Shown in pieces: positions 11,369 through 23,248 of a stretch of 64,000 nucleotides of DNA. The translations under genes and the position numbers were made by a program. The notes beneath the pieces are model-generated. The model made no database searches, had not been told where the DNA came from, and saw only the letters and a list, made by a program, of their open reading frames with translations. The stretch's first letter is position 1. Every line of letters starts with the position of its first letter. The stretch is from positions 186,001 to 250,000 of the forward strand of contig CADCXD010000009.1 of assembly GCA_902806575.1 (NCBI GenBank), read 5' to 3'. Source of the stretch: Jackrogersella multiformis (taxonomy: Eukaryota; Ascomycota; Sordariomycetes; Xylariales; Hypoxylaceae).

Positions 11369-12624
11369 GATGCCAGGTATGCTAGTCTGAAGTTGTGGGT
11401 GATGATTGAAGGTTGATGTGGTTGATAAACTATAAATTTGAGGATGTACCTAGGTAGCTAATCGTGGTGGGTCCAAGGTTCTAAGTTTTTGTTTGATGTG
11501 GCTAGTGATATAGGTAGTGGCGTTATATAGGTACCTAAGTACCTACCATGGGTACGGATCGGATAGAAGCATGCATTGTAACTCTTTATGCAATTTAGCA
11601 TGCTTATGCACAGTAAGAATGGTTTTCCCCACGGGGTCCTTCATCCAACCAATCGTCTTCAACTACAGCTGTAGTATGAATTCAAGGTTCAATGTTCTAG
11701 TGTAGTTGTGGAGTTTGGGTTCGAGTCTAAAGTTTCAACATCAATTCTAGTAACCACGATAGTTCATAGTTTATACTTTAGGTAGGTACCTAGGTAATTT
11801 ATTAGGAAAGTGGACCTTTATAGTTCATAATAGTTCTTATAGTTCACGCCTCAACCACTACTTCAAACCATCTCACCAATTTTGGTTTTCCCTACCTCCT
11901 TTTTCAATTCCTACCTAATATCCTATCCAGCTGGGGACATAACGAGATGCTAGGATGCAGTCATAAATATGGACCTCACGTCGTTTAGATCACTCCTGAG
12001 GTCTCTATCATTTGGCTCCCCTGGCTTCAACACTCCTACAACTTCTCACGAACCCTTCATTCCATCGCGGCCTATGATTACACATTTACCTTTTACTACG
12101 GACCGGTCGGTTGGCCAGCTGCTGTTGGAATATGAACTCTCTTAGTCAATCCACCGAGCACTTTCCCCGCAACTGAGGTCCAAGTTGGGAAGAATTGTGA
12201 CATAGGGTCCCTTGTACCATGTTATCGTCGTATCATGTCACAAGCACCGCCAACTCTCCATAAGGTACAACATCGAATAACTATGCTGAATCCAGCCGTT
12301 CCTTAGGTCGTTCCTCAACGACGAGGTGGCGTGCGCGTAGGTTTTCATGTAGCTCACGAGACCATATTAACCAGACAACTAGGGCCGGACCGGAGCCTCA
12401 AGTGGCGGGCTATCGTCGTTGTCCTCTAGTACGATGGCATAGGAAATCTTAAATGGGGTGGATTTATCCCCAATGCTATTAAAACCGGACGGACCAGAGG
12501 GTAGTTATATAGATGCGTTCCCCATCTTTTTTTCTTTCCATGGAAGCAACTGGGTTTCTACTGCACCTTTTATTTTTGAAATTTGAAACCCTGACTATCC
12601 TTCTGGGGATTATTCTTCAATACT
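11369..12624. other. Intergenic: slt11 and MFS promoters, TACCTAGGTA copies
   Basis: These 1256 bp lie between two divergent genes. They hold two exact TACCTAGGTA palindromes (11447-11456 and 11787-11796), several partial TAGGTACCTA motifs, and the short ATAGTTC repeat listed separately. I see no convincing gene. Confidence 0.6.
11819..11848 (+). repeat. Short tandem ATAGTTC repeat
   Basis: Three successive 9-10 bp units of the form TATAGTTCAT / AATAGTTCT / TATAGTTCAC lie here; a further copy of ATAGTTCAT occurs at about 11759. It is a small imperfect microsatellite in the promoter interval, with no known role. Confidence 0.55.
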
Positions 12625-14589
12625 ATGTCTATCACAAATACTCAGCCTGAGGAGCCTCTTGAGCAGACCAGCCAACGCTCTTCACCAACCCACGACTTAA
12701 GGACCCAGGTAACACTGTCGTCGCCTTCTTCAACCTCGCAAACAAGCGTGCCCAAACAGACCATATCACATGTATCACACGACGAAGCAACTCTAGTTCC
12801 AGAAACCGGAAATACCAATGGAAATGTTATTATCCTTACAGAACAGGATTGCCCCGAGGTCCTCGCATACGCTTGGTCAAATGCAAAGAAATGGGGGACC
12901 CTGAATATCATCTTCCTCGTTCAAATTTCCAGTACGCACGCAGCTTTTAGAGTTCATATTGATGTTTACCTTTATCCATGCCTCATTTTATCTCCATCCC
13001 AAAACACTCTCTTTATTCCCTAGAGCTCTAGACCCAGAACATTACACTCTACGAAGGGCAATATCTAACTAAGTATTCTTCTAGTGAATTTGAACGCTTC
13101 CTTATACGCAAGTGGGCAAGCTGGTATTATGAACGAGTTCAACGTCAACCAGGGAGCTGCTGTCAGCGGTGCCGCCTTGTTTCTGGTCCTATATGCGTTT
13201 GGATGCGAGGCGTAGGACTACCCCTTTTCCCACTCCTGATAATACCGTAAACTAACATAAATTCCCTAGTTGGGCGCCGTGGTCAGAAGAATTTGGAAGA
13301 AGGATTGTTCTTCAAGCGTCGCTTTTTCTCGTCAATCTTATGTGTCTTCCTGTCGCCCTCTCCAAGTACTCTCATTCTTTCACTGCTATCCTTGTTGGCC
13401 GTGCCCTCGGTGGCCTTTTCTCGGCCGGTGGCAGTGTCACTCTAGGAGTTGTTGCCGACATGTTTAGGCTGCCTGATCAAGAATTTCCGCTCGCCTTTAT
13501 TGTTTTTTCTTCCGTGGGTGGTTCCATCATCGGGCCCATCATCGGTGGACCTATCGCGACATACCTCGATTGGCAATGGGCGATTTGGGTTCAGCTTATT
13601 TTCGGGGCATTTGTACAATTATTGCATTTATTCTTTGTTCCAGAAACTCGTTCTAGCGTGCTTCTCAACCGTCATGCGAAGAAACTTCGAGCAGCTAAGC
13701 TCAAGGAAACCGGTGAAAAGCTCAATGTCTACGGCCCGACCGAATTGATGACATGGAGAGAGTATCTAGTTCCGAAGGAGCCATGGGATTTATGGACGCG
13801 TCCTTTTCATATGTTTGCCACGGAAACAATCGTGTCGGTGCTGTCAACGCTCTCCGGATTCAGCGATGCCTTGATATTCATGCAGATACAATCTCTCGGT
13901 CGCGTCTTCAAACAGTATGGTTTTAGTGATATCCAAGTAGGACTTGTAAGTTGCCGTGTTGCCAAATTCCGACCACAAAAACATGTTAAGGCTAACCTAC
14001 TCTATAGGCTTTCATCCCAATTGGTATCGGCTACGTCTTTGGGTATCTGGGTTTTATTCCTGTGATTAGACGCAGTCAAGTGCTGAGGGCAAACAACCCA
14101 CAGAGTGAGCACGCTCAATACGAATCAAGGCTGTGGTGGCTATTGTACACCGCCCCATGTCTACCTATCGGACTATTGATCTTTGCCTGGTCAGGAACTG
14201 CCGAGATATACTGGATTGTCCCGATGATTGGATGCATGCTCATTGGTATTGCCAACTATACTATTTACATGACTACTATCGACTACATGGTAGCCGCCTA
14301 CGGCCCCTATTCAGCATCTGCTACTGGTGGGAACGGTTTCGCTCGCGATTTCCTGGCTGGCATCTTGACATGGGCTGCGGCGCCTTACTACGATGCGTTC
14401 TCATTTCAAAACGGTCTTCAGATAGCTAACACTGTACTTGCCGGCGTCAGCTTACTTCTCGTGGTGGCGACCTTCGTCATCTACTTCAAGGGTCCGTCTA
14501 TGCGCAGGCGATCCCCTTTCGCCCAATCGCTAAGTCGAAGCATAACTAGCGCTAGTGTGGTGGATCTTCCTCATACAGCAACCATCTAA
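12625..14589 (+). CDS. MFS multidrug/polyamine transporter (DHA1 type)
   Basis: A proton-coupled major facilitator of the drug:H+ antiporter-1 group that includes Tpo1/Flu1-like carriers, expected in the plasma membrane. Four exons: 12625-12931, 13085-13211, 13270-13945 and 14008-14589. The introns begin GTACGC, GTAGGA and GTAAGT and end TAG; phases agree, giving 563 residues. The polar Ser/Thr-rich N-terminus (about 85 residues) precedes the family block around the first helix. Recognisable motifs are WAPWSEEFGR, GRALGGLFSAGGSVTLG, the long loop starting at VPETR and YGPTELMTWREYL, and GYVFGYLGF in the second half. The C-terminal motif YGPYSASATGGNGFARDF is typical. The substrate cannot be told. 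The first intron (153 bp) is the longest in the gene. Confidence 0.9.
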
Positions 14590-15370
14590 GAGCAAATCTA
14601 TAGCTAAGGCTTGAGATGTCATCCCTGGCGACTCAAATTTTCACTATATCTCGATCAATCAGAGATATGCAGAGTAGGGGCCACCGGTGGATATCTAAAT
14701 CGCTTCACGGAAGTGGATAGAGATACATACCATCATATCAGCTTTAGTACCATTGTTAAATTTAAATATATATTTACCTACCTATGATACACTCGTCGGT
14801 AATACTAACAGTGACAGAAATTAATAATGAGTTAGACAGCGTTATATACCCCTGAAAACTGAAAACTGAAACCCTCCGGTCTGTTTCCCAGATTCCTGAG
14901 CTTGGGTACCAGATACGATTTCAATAAAACTTACATACATGATATGCTGATCCCCTCAATGGAAACAGAGAGTTAAACTAGGTGTTATTCACCTCTATCT
15001 TTGTTTTGGTTTAACTATTCGAATGATGATTAATGATTTGAGTAAGTCAACGCACCATACAGGATTCCCCCCCCAAAAATAACTATTCATTCTGCTTCAA
15101 TTCTCGCTCTAATAGGCCGGATCGATAGATGTCCACCTCCATCTAAACATCTAACTTACCTAGTAGTACCGGTAATATCACGTTGTTTCTTCGCATCTTT
15201 CTTCCAACCGTATCCTTGTCCGGCTTCCTCATATTGTCGTCGACATATCAACGGGGTGTGTAGATTCTCGTAGATTCTCGTAGACACGCGGCAAAGAGTA
15301 GGTATATTTCCGGAACCGGTCGGGGATGGTCGGACAGGCGCCCGAAATTCATGTGCGGATAGGGGTACTT
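14590..15370. other. Intergenic, nothing recognised
   Basis: This AT-rich spacer follows the transporter. It includes a duplicated GAAAACT unit near 14853 and a 13-bp tandem duplication of TAGATTCTCG near 15260-15283. Remains of the 5' half of the aldo/keto reductase might be expected here but I cannot recognise them. Confidence 0.5.
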
Positions 15371-15775
15371 CACAGTGTGTAAATCTAATTACATCCGTAC
15401 CTACAACATAGGACCTTGACCAACTACCTCCGTGAGAAAAACATCGCCGTCGCTGCTTATTCGCCGCTGTCACCTATCACAGCGGCGCGACCGGGTCCAT
15501 TGGATAATACGTACGCTGAACTGGCACAGAGGTATGGCGTCACAGAATCCGACATTGCGCTTAGATGGTGCCTCGACCAAGACATAGTGGCTATCACTAC
15601 GAGTCGCAGCGAGGAGAGGCTCCAGGGGTATCTAAGCAAGCTGCCTACTTTCAGATTAACGGGAGAAGAGATTGAGCGCATCTCTGAAATCGGCAAGCAG
15701 AAAACCTATCAGGGGCCGGCTATACCGTTCATGAGAGCTCGCTATGGGGTTGAAGTAGATGGGCGAATGGAATAG
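15371..15775 (+). pseudogene. Aldo/keto reductase C-terminal remnant
   Basis: Only the C-terminal third of an aldo/keto reductase survives. The frame contains the family block LHPYLQHRTLTNYLREKNIA (15389 onward), then AAYSPLSPI and a nucleotide-binding loop equivalent around ITTSRSEERL. Just upstream, where a sequence like VNQIE is expected before LHPY, the same frame has TAA at 15380-15382 and TAA at 15386-15388. I cannot find the N-terminal barrel, with its catalytic Asp, Tyr and Lys. I therefore read it as a truncated pseudogene. A short expressed product from an internal start is not excluded, but it would lack the active site. Confidence 0.72.
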
Positions 15776-16219
15776 CTTTGACATTGATACCTTAGTACCT
15801 ACCAGGGAGGTATATGATATGATGATGCGGGACCCGGGTATGTGATGATGTTGTTGTATTTCTTAGGTTTTGACTTTACTTTCGAGACACACGGGATCTT
15901 ACCTAGATACTTCATCCTTTGATTACATAATGGTCCCACAGTCTATTGTGTATCCTGACTTATCGTGGCGAGCTTAGATAATGTATTAGTAAAGGATTAC
16001 ATAATATATTGGTAGTCTATTAGGTAAGCCAATTGTCCTCTTAGTCTTCGATTTTATGGTGGGGCCGGACGATCGTTTCTTTTTTCTTTACAACTTTCAA
16101 ACGGAGTCGTCGAGGAGCCGGACGGCCCGGATCATCTGCAAAACTTGGGCAGTCAGGTAATAGCTGGAGCTACCCACCTAAGCACCTCGCTGCTTAGGTA
16201 GAGGTAGTCTAGGTGATTA
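15776..16219. other. Intergenic, promoter of the 502-residue gene
   Basis: The 444 bp show no gene. A T-rich stretch near 16076-16092 and TAGGTA-type motifs just before the start codon are the only features seen. Confidence 0.5.
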
Positions 16220-17728
16220 ATGGATATGGATATGGATGTAAACGGCCTCCTGGTTACAGCGGACAACCCAGCCCGCGCCGACTTGTTAGGGGTTGGGATG
16301 GATTACGCACGATGCGCAGCTCTCCATAACTATCTCGTTCACTATGCCTGGGTTTCTGAAGGCCGTGCACCAGCTAGTCTGCATGGCAACGGCAATAACA
16401 CCTTTTTCACCACCCACGGTGCTGAGGCTGAGGCTCTCCGCCCACGACTCCATCCCTCGCTAGCGGCCTTCCTCGCCACCGCCATGTTACCTCCTGCTGT
16501 TGGTCCTGCTGTCGGTCCTGCTGATAGTCCTGTTCATGTTCCCGAGCCTGAGCCCGCGCCCTTTTTCTTCTGGGCTTCCGGGCTCTGCGACCCGAACGAC
16601 CTTTTCGCCGACCAGGTCGCCGACTTGTTCGACGAGCCGGCAGACAGCCTAGTGTGCCTGTACTCCCCCAACATTGGCCAAGGTGGAGAATCTGGCGGCG
16701 GTCTGTTCTACCACCAAGGCTGCCATCTTGCTGCCGTCTTCATGCACATGGATGATCACAACTTTGCGCTACCCGTCGAGTCGCACCCCTCGCTTTGGCA
16801 TCCTCTCGAGACTGTCCTCTCCAACTGGATCGACCTTATTCGTCTCGGCAAGATTACCGCATCGCCCAGGGACGCCCCAGCCCTATTCTCCAGCGAAAAG
16901 ATTGGGCCCTGGGAGTGGCGGCCCTACAGCGAGGCTCAGGTTGCCGCTTGCGTCTGTGCGTGGGATCGCCTGTGCGACACTATCGAGGCGCGCATCTTGC
17001 CGCTGCTACCACCAACCAGTACTACCACAAATGTAGTCAAACCTGAACCACTACTCGCACCCTCCACGCTGGACGCAGCGTCCTTACCCAAGCCTTGTTT
17101 TGCACGCGCTTTTCTGTCCCGTGCCCGCCGCCCCCAGTTCCGCTGCATCGCTCCGGGTCTCCTTCTACCCCCTACACACGCCCCTGAGTTCGCAGCATTG
17201 CAGCCCTTCACCAGGCTGCCGCGTGACCCCCATGCAATACCACCAGTATGCCTCTTCCCCACCGCAAGGGGTGAGCTTGAGGCCGAATTGACGGGATCAT
17301 CAAGTCCATTCTGCAAAAACTTCCGCGCCATGTCTGCTGACTCACCCATACCGTCTCGAGTCCCCGCCGGTGTCTACAGTGAGTCAGTTGAGAGGAATGC
17401 TTTCGACATCGCCGAGGAGGGGTTTCGGCTACTGCTGCCGTACGGCTTGAAGGGCGACGTTTGGGACGCGAGTGCAGGCGCGCGGATGAGCGACGGGTCG
17501 TTTGTTGAGAAGGGGACGGTAGCCGGGTTATTCCAACATGGATACAAGCCTTTCGGCGGCGACTACTACCGCCCCCAACGGCTGGAACGTTTGTTGGACC
17601 ATTGGCGCAAGCTGATTGACGAAGGCATTTGGTCTGTTGGGTCCCAAGGGGTAGATGGCACCATTGATACCTTCAGGCAGGCTGATACGGCGCACTGGAG
17701 AGACTATATCATCTCGCCGACTTGGTAA
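16220..17728 (+). CDS. Hypothetical protein, 502 residues
   Basis: A long intronless frame with strong codon structure, opening MDMDMD because of a short GGATAT repeat at the start codon. The product is rich in Ala, Pro and Leu. Residues 80-115 form a Pro/Ala/Val low-complexity segment, followed by a more regular region including FFFWASGLCDPNDLF and LFYHQGCHLAAVFMHMDDHN. The C-terminal part (about 385-500) has aromatic-rich sequence ending in HWRDYIISPTW. I see no signal peptide, membrane helix or catalytic motif. I do not recognise the family; it may be a lineage-specific fungal protein. Confidence 0.75.
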   Translation: MDMDMDVNGLLVTADNPARADLLGVGMDYARCAALHNYLVHYAWVSEGRAPASLHGNGNNTFFTTHGAEAEALRPRLHPSLAAFLATAMLPPAVGPAVGPADSPVHVPEPEPAPFFFWASGLCDPNDLFADQVADLFDEPADSLVCLYSPNIGQGGESGGGLFYHQGCHLAAVFMHMDDHNFALPVESHPSLWHPLETVLSNWIDLIRLGKITASPRDAPALFSSEKIGPWEWRPYSEAQVAACVCAWDRLCDTIEARILPLLPPTSTTTNVVKPEPLLAPSTLDAASLPKPCFARAFLSRARRPQFRCIAPGLLLPPTHAPEFAALQPFTRLPRDPHAIPPVCLFPTARGELEAELTGSSSPFCKNFRAMSADSPIPSRVPAGVYSESVERNAFDIAEEGFRLLLPYGLKGDVWDASAGARMSDGSFVEKGTVAGLFQHGYKPFGGDYYRPQRLERLLDHWRKLIDEGIWSVGSQGVDGTIDTFRQADTAHWRDYIISPTW

Positions 17729-18545
17729 CAAAGGGCGATGTTCTTTCCCTGTAAAGCTCCCACCCAACACCTCTAGCCTGATGCGACCCTGGCTCCGGTA
17801 TGCTGCTGATTTGGTGATTATTGTGACCTTCGTCGGACCGGTGCACCGCGATACGGATCTATGCCGCGTAGGTATCATTTTCATGCAAAATTCGACCGAT
17901 ATGGTTAGGATATATTACATACTATGGCGAGTCATGGCTACCTAGGTAACTTCCGTAGGGCTTGATATATTTACGGGTAAGGCAAGACTAACATGCACTA
18001 TATGGTCTAGATCACTCGGCGTATGTCATCTTCAAAATCACAAGCAGATTTATTGAGAGCCGCTACATGTGAAATTATATCTACGACGGAAAAATGAAAC
18101 ACTATTGCTCCAAAATATAACATTTGTTCAATGAATACCTGCCTCCTGTTTAAGTAGAAAAGGTGGACCATTGTTTCTCATTGATAGGGCCGAGACTGTA
18201 TTCAAGTGGATTATGGAATGACTCAGGGGTATACCATCCAGAGACCAAAATAATTTTGAAGTAAAGTTATGGTAAGAGTGATGAGGTGTGAAATTATGGA
18301 GAGGAATATTGTAATCATGAAATAACCAATGGGGATTAGACTGGACTGGTCAATATGATTTAACTATCATATAAGATCGTGTGAAATCAGAAGACCGTGG
18401 GTCAGGCTTCATGAGATTATTCACAGCTCATCTCAAGCATTGCTTTCACAGATGAAACAATACCTTATTGCCTAACCTTAGGTAGATCATCTTAATACTT
18501 TCGACAACTACAAGTTATCGGTGACATTCTACTTTCTTCGACAGC
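17729..18545. other. Intergenic, nothing recognised
   Basis: These 817 bp hold one exact TACCTAGGTA palindrome at 17939-17948 and otherwise plain AT-rich sequence leading to the surface-protein promoter. Confidence 0.5.
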
Positions 18546-19950
18546 ATGAGGTTATACGTGGCATTCGTCCAGGCCATCATGGCCCAAGCCATGGCCTCGC
18601 CTGTTATCGAGCGGCGCCAGGGCATCGACACCTCGCTCGCCGATGCCGCTCCAGATCCAACCACGGCCTCTATACCGGTTGGGCCTACAGCAGATTCAAC
18701 TACGTATAACTTGAACGGGGCTACACGATCTGCAACCATGAGCCCCTTACCCGTAGGAACCGACCCCGTCTCACGTCGACATATCGTTGCACGCCAGACG
18801 GCATGTCAGCCTCTTCCCAGTGGAGCAGGACCTGTGCCGACTCCCGATACGGATAGTAGCTTTGTTGGGGACAGCGACTTTTCATCTGCTGCCAGTCAAG
18901 CTGCAACCCCAACCAATTATACGAGGACCTTCGCGAATTTACATGCACGGAGTGATTCCTACGGATATCTTGGATTCATCACCACCGACACATATAACTC
19001 TCAGGATTGTGCCACCCAGTGTAGTTCAGTCTGGCGTGGTTGTCAGGGCTTCAATATCTTTTTCGAAAGGGACCCTTCCGTCCAACCAGGACCTAACTGC
19101 AGAGATCCATCCTCGACAACCAACATCAAATGTATTTTCTGGGGCGGTGATGTCTCCGCAGAGACTGCCAGCAATGATGGGCAGTATATTGCAGACTTTC
19201 ACGTTGTCATCGCTGGATCGAACGGCTATATGAAAACTACGACTCCCTCGGTCCCAGGTTATGATGGTGAACCAACCGGAAACAGTACCATTGATGCGCC
19301 AGATGCTGATAGCGGCGAATCATCATCCAGCATCAGCGAGACTACGGGAACATCTAGCAGTGGAACTACTTCTACGCTATCAGCAAACAGCACAACTACG
19401 ACAGAGACTTCCTCAACGGGAAGCACGGAATCTGCTTCAACAACAGGAAGCACAACATCTGCTACAATCACAGAGAGTACAACTTCTACTTCGTCCGTAG
19501 GTAGTACAACGACGACTGCTTCCACGAGCAGTTCTACCACTACCACTTCTGCGCCTACTAGTAGTGCCACTCCTCCTCCGAGGCCGGGCCGTGGAAGAGG
19601 AACCTACATCGGCTCCAAGATCTTCACAAATACCTTTTTCGATCCAGGTCTTTGTGCTGCGGCTTGTGACGCTCAGAATCATAATAACCTGTCCCATCCT
19701 CCCGGTAGGGGCAGGCCGCAGATATGCCGATTCTTTACTACGTACCTACTATATAAGGATGGACAACCGGTTGGGCAATACTGCGCTCTTTACACGCGAT
19801 ATTACTCTAGATCCTTCGCTACTAACAGTGTAAGTACATCGAAGTCATTATTGCCATCTAATACTAATATGCTTCCGTCAGGGTACCCGTAGTGGTGGAG
19901 CCACCTGGGGTGTTCGCCATGCATTTTCGTACAGAAACACGAAGGTGTAG
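18546..19950 (+). CDS. Secreted Ser/Thr-rich protein with two apple-like Cys modules
   Basis: Two exons, 18546-19829 and 19882-19950, with a 52-bp intron (GTAAGT, TACTAAT branch, CAG), give 450 residues. A hydrophobic N-terminus ending near ASPVIERRQ suggests a signal peptide with a Kex2-type ERR site. A Pro/Ser/Thr-rich segment follows. Then comes a Cys module (about residues 135-235: CATQCSSVWRGCQGFN, later CIFWGG), about 100 residues that are mostly Ser and Thr, and a second module (about residues 350-450) with CAAACDAQ, ICRFF, YCALYTRYY and the spliced ending WGVRHAFSYRNTKV. The pattern fits PAN/apple-like fungal wall or secreted proteins. The second module is complete only with the intron removed, which supports the splice. 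Confidence 0.82.
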
Positions 19951-20401
19951 ATAATCCAATTCCCCCTATGATATCGATGCTGTTCAACTCTGGATTCACA
20001 TCCACCTGCTACAGTTTTATAGTAAAAAAAGTTCGCATGTTGAAATAATGATTATCCAATGAGGATTCTGGCACTGTTAGTGGATGGTGATATGATGGGA
20101 TGGTCAAGTCTTGCAATAACAAGGCAAGAAAGGTGACCCATTGTCAGGACTTGAAGAGCAAAAAGGTTTAGTAACAGGGCATTTACTTGCGTTCCTAGGT
20201 ACCTACGTAGAAATAACAAAAATTTACAACAGCAGTTATGATACACGAGATCCAAACGTCGACCACCCAGGTACGCGTACACGACGCGTTCAACTTTGTA
20301 CCTAACCTCCGGTTTATTAGCCCACGCTCTTGTACACAATTCGTCAACACACAGAAACCACACATTTACCCAATACCTCACACTACTACCCTCCATTCAA
20401 G
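19951..20401. other. Intergenic, nothing recognised
   Basis: The 451 bp include a CCTAGG-centred motif at 20194-20199 and the promoter of the following small gene. No other feature is supported. Confidence 0.5.
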
Positions 20402-20941
20402 ATGGATCTTTTTCACCGCCCCCTGCGCGCGGGCTTCATGCGACAGTTCCAGAAGCCAGATAATCTGGTGTTGAAACCCTGGGCTGATCACGTAGTTTCC
20501 GACAGCGACGCGATGGTTTTCGCACGACGAGGTTCTGGAACGCCAGAGAGCCCTCTGATCGAGTGGGCTGCCACGCTCTGCATCGAGGAACCATCCGTCT
20601 TTGATGACTGCCACATCGTTTTCGACCGCGTGGCTAACGAGTTCGACTGCAGCTACGCTCGCATCACGCGACCTACGGAAGAGGCAATGGGAATGTGGAA
20701 TGCACTGGTCAAGGGAAGCACGTTGACGGAATGGGATTGGTTGACCCCTGACAAGCACCTCACCGTCATGTTCGGCACTGAACCTAACCGATGTGATGCA
20801 ATCGCCTCCGTGTATCTTGCCACCAAAAAGGAGCAAATCGTGGATACCATGTTCCGCCGAGAATTCGTTGTCGGCTACCGCGATCGAATTCTACAAATTT
20901 GGGTCTGGGGCAAGCAGGAGTACATCAACCTCTTCTCTTGA
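20402..20941 (+). CDS. Hypothetical protein, 179 residues
   Basis: I take the ATG at 20402 (AAGATGG context), giving a compact 179-residue intronless product. It is aromatic and charged, with no signal peptide or membrane helix. Blocks include FHRPLRAGFMRQF at the start, IEWAATLCIEEPSVFDDCHIV in the middle and GYRDRILQIWVWGKQEY at the end. The even composition looks like a folded soluble protein. I do not recognise the family. An earlier in-frame start at 20330 is non-ATG and less likely. Confidence 0.65.
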   Translation: MDLFHRPLRAGFMRQFQKPDNLVLKPWADHVVSDSDAMVFARRGSGTPESPLIEWAATLCIEEPSVFDDCHIVFDRVANEFDCSYARITRPTEEAMGMWNALVKGSTLTEWDWLTPDKHLTVMFGTEPNRCDAIASVYLATKKEQIVDTMFRREFVVGYRDRILQIWVWGKQEYINLFS

Positions 20942-23248
20942 GATACCAGCCGCGACATCATCAGAACGTCAGATCCCTTGCAATTTTCAGACATCACTGT
21001 GCCGAGTCGCTTTGTTGATTTCAATTTCTTCGCTGGAATAGTAAGTACATATCGTCAGTTGTCAGATTTCCGACTACTAACTGTATTTCAAGGGACTATG
21101 ATAGTTGCCGCATAAGAAACTATTCACGGACTTTCCCGGAAACCACCCTTCGACCGACGAATTGATACCCAAAAGGACCTATTTGAGAATAACATCACTT
21201 GGACGAGATTAGCTACCTAGCTAGGTCAAGGAAACCTTCACATATCAGGACACACACTGGAATACAATCAAGTACAGGAGGTGGAAGAAAACGTACAGTG
21301 TGTGGATAATTCCTGAACCCTTGGGGATACCGACAAAGGGGAAGAGCATGGTTTCGTATCCGTCTTTGCTACTAGGCAATAGACATGCTAGGTAGCCTTT
21401 CATATACAGTGATCATTGGAACAAAACGGGTCAGATATCCGAATAAATATTATCTTGACTCAATATTGACATACCTCGAGACGTAACGTATGCTAAATAT
21501 CTCTTAAGTTGTCGGTGGATCGCCCGCTTACATGCTACTCTTCGTGTGAAGGAGAACATAGAACTGTCCCGCATGCTGGAGAACACGTACTGCTAGGCAT
21601 GTTGCCGATGCTATCGTCACCTTAAGATATTGGATTAGATATTCGAGGAAGATAGAAGCTAATGTAGTGTGATAACGTGTGTTTGCCCATTAACCAATAT
21701 GTTTATCTGCCCACGGAGTTAACGTACCCTTTCCCCTCCACATGATTTCTAAGCTAAGCGTCATAGGGATAGTTTGCTCTTAACGAACATTGGAAGGTAT
21801 GAAATGCTTCGAAAATGTTAGCTGCAGTATCTTATAACCCCTGAGTCTATGAGAATAAAGGTCGCCACAATAGGAAACTAAGTACTATAATGGCAGTAGC
21901 TTAGGTCCCAGGTTATTAGGAGACATAGACCTTAGTTCTTTTTTTGAGATAAATCTAAAAACATCACCACTGTTGGTGTTGTGCATTATTATCTGATCAT
22001 ATCTGTCACTCAGCTTATGATACGCATAAAAGGCGCGGAGATAGAACCGGAATTAAGGTGTTAATCGATTAAGTTACCAGATCGATTAATGGTTATATCA
22101 ATATATGAGGCATTCATTTATCGGGATTTATCGGGGTTTAAAGCATGTATATATTTAGATGCCGTCCGAATTGACTATTGAATCCATCGTGGCGGGTGGG
22201 GACAGGGAGGTAGGGTACTAAGTTACCTAGTGGAGAATCGATACAACAAAGCTTCCAAGCTTCGCTCTTTATAAAACAATAGGCACCTAGCTTTACGAGG
22301 TCGAAGTTAACCTAGCAGGATGAGGTATAGTATAAAATTCCTATTTTAGGTAATAAATGTAACTACACTACCTAGGTATACTATACTATATAGTAAAAAA
22401 GACGAATGAAGGGGATAAAACGGGGATAAGCTAATCTCACATGTTGCCGGTAACTAATAGCGTATTCTTCTTTACGACGTGCAGAGTTGTAGACCGTACT
22501 TTAGCTACTCGATTCACAGCCACATGTAATTCGGCAGCCTAGAGACTGGCGGGGAAGGGGGGCAGTGTATAAAAGGTGTACGTACGAGAGGCCAAGAGCT
22601 GGAGGGTTGTAGGGCTGATTTATACGGAGTCTAGGAGTATAATAGCAGGGGATTTTTCGGCTTGTTCCGCTTGGACACGGGGCACGCTCTGGTTACGCTT
22701 ATGCAACGTGCCCCTGACTTTAACAGCGCTCCGCCTCTTGCGTCGTAATTTTGACCTATGCTTCTCGAGATCTTTAGCCTATCCTGGGATGAGAGAAATT
22801 ATGGGCGGGACTTTTTTGCGCAATGTTTTCTTGTAAAACCTGCTAACATCATACTGATCCCATTACTATATTACCAAATCCGTCAACTATGTATTTATTT
22901 AACACTAGCATGGGAGGACCTCGGTTTGGATCAAGTTTGACACCTGATAGGATGAAGTTGGAGATCATATGCAACGAATCAAATCGAGATGATACGCCCT
23001 TGGCAATTAATGTAGACCTTGCATTTCTAATTCATATATTATTATTAATATTTTCACCTGCCAGTCTCCGATCGCCTAACTACCATCAATCAAACTCCCG
23101 ATGACTGTACACCTCTGTATTACTACCTATACTTAGGTTATCTTGCTCTTGTGGAACCAGATCTATATCAATATATCGTTGGCATGGCCTAATTCCCCGA
23201 GAACAAACACGATTATATTCATACGGAGCCGTCAAATGCCGATTCCCC
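20942..23248. other. 2.3-kb gene-free stretch
   Basis: I find no supported gene. The stretch is moderately AT-rich but not RIP-like. It contains one exact TACCTAGGTA at 22369-22378, repeated TTTATCGGG units near 22116-22138, and a TATA-like element at 22568-22575 listed separately. It probably holds the long 5' region of the Zn2Cys6 gene. Confidence 0.5.
22568..22575 (+). promoter_or_regulatory. TATA-like box, gene unclear
   Basis: TATAAAAG occurs here, about 675 bp upstream of the start codon of the Zn2Cys6 gene. No coding sequence follows closely, so it could drive that gene with a long leader, drive an unannotated transcript, or be chance. Confidence 0.3.
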
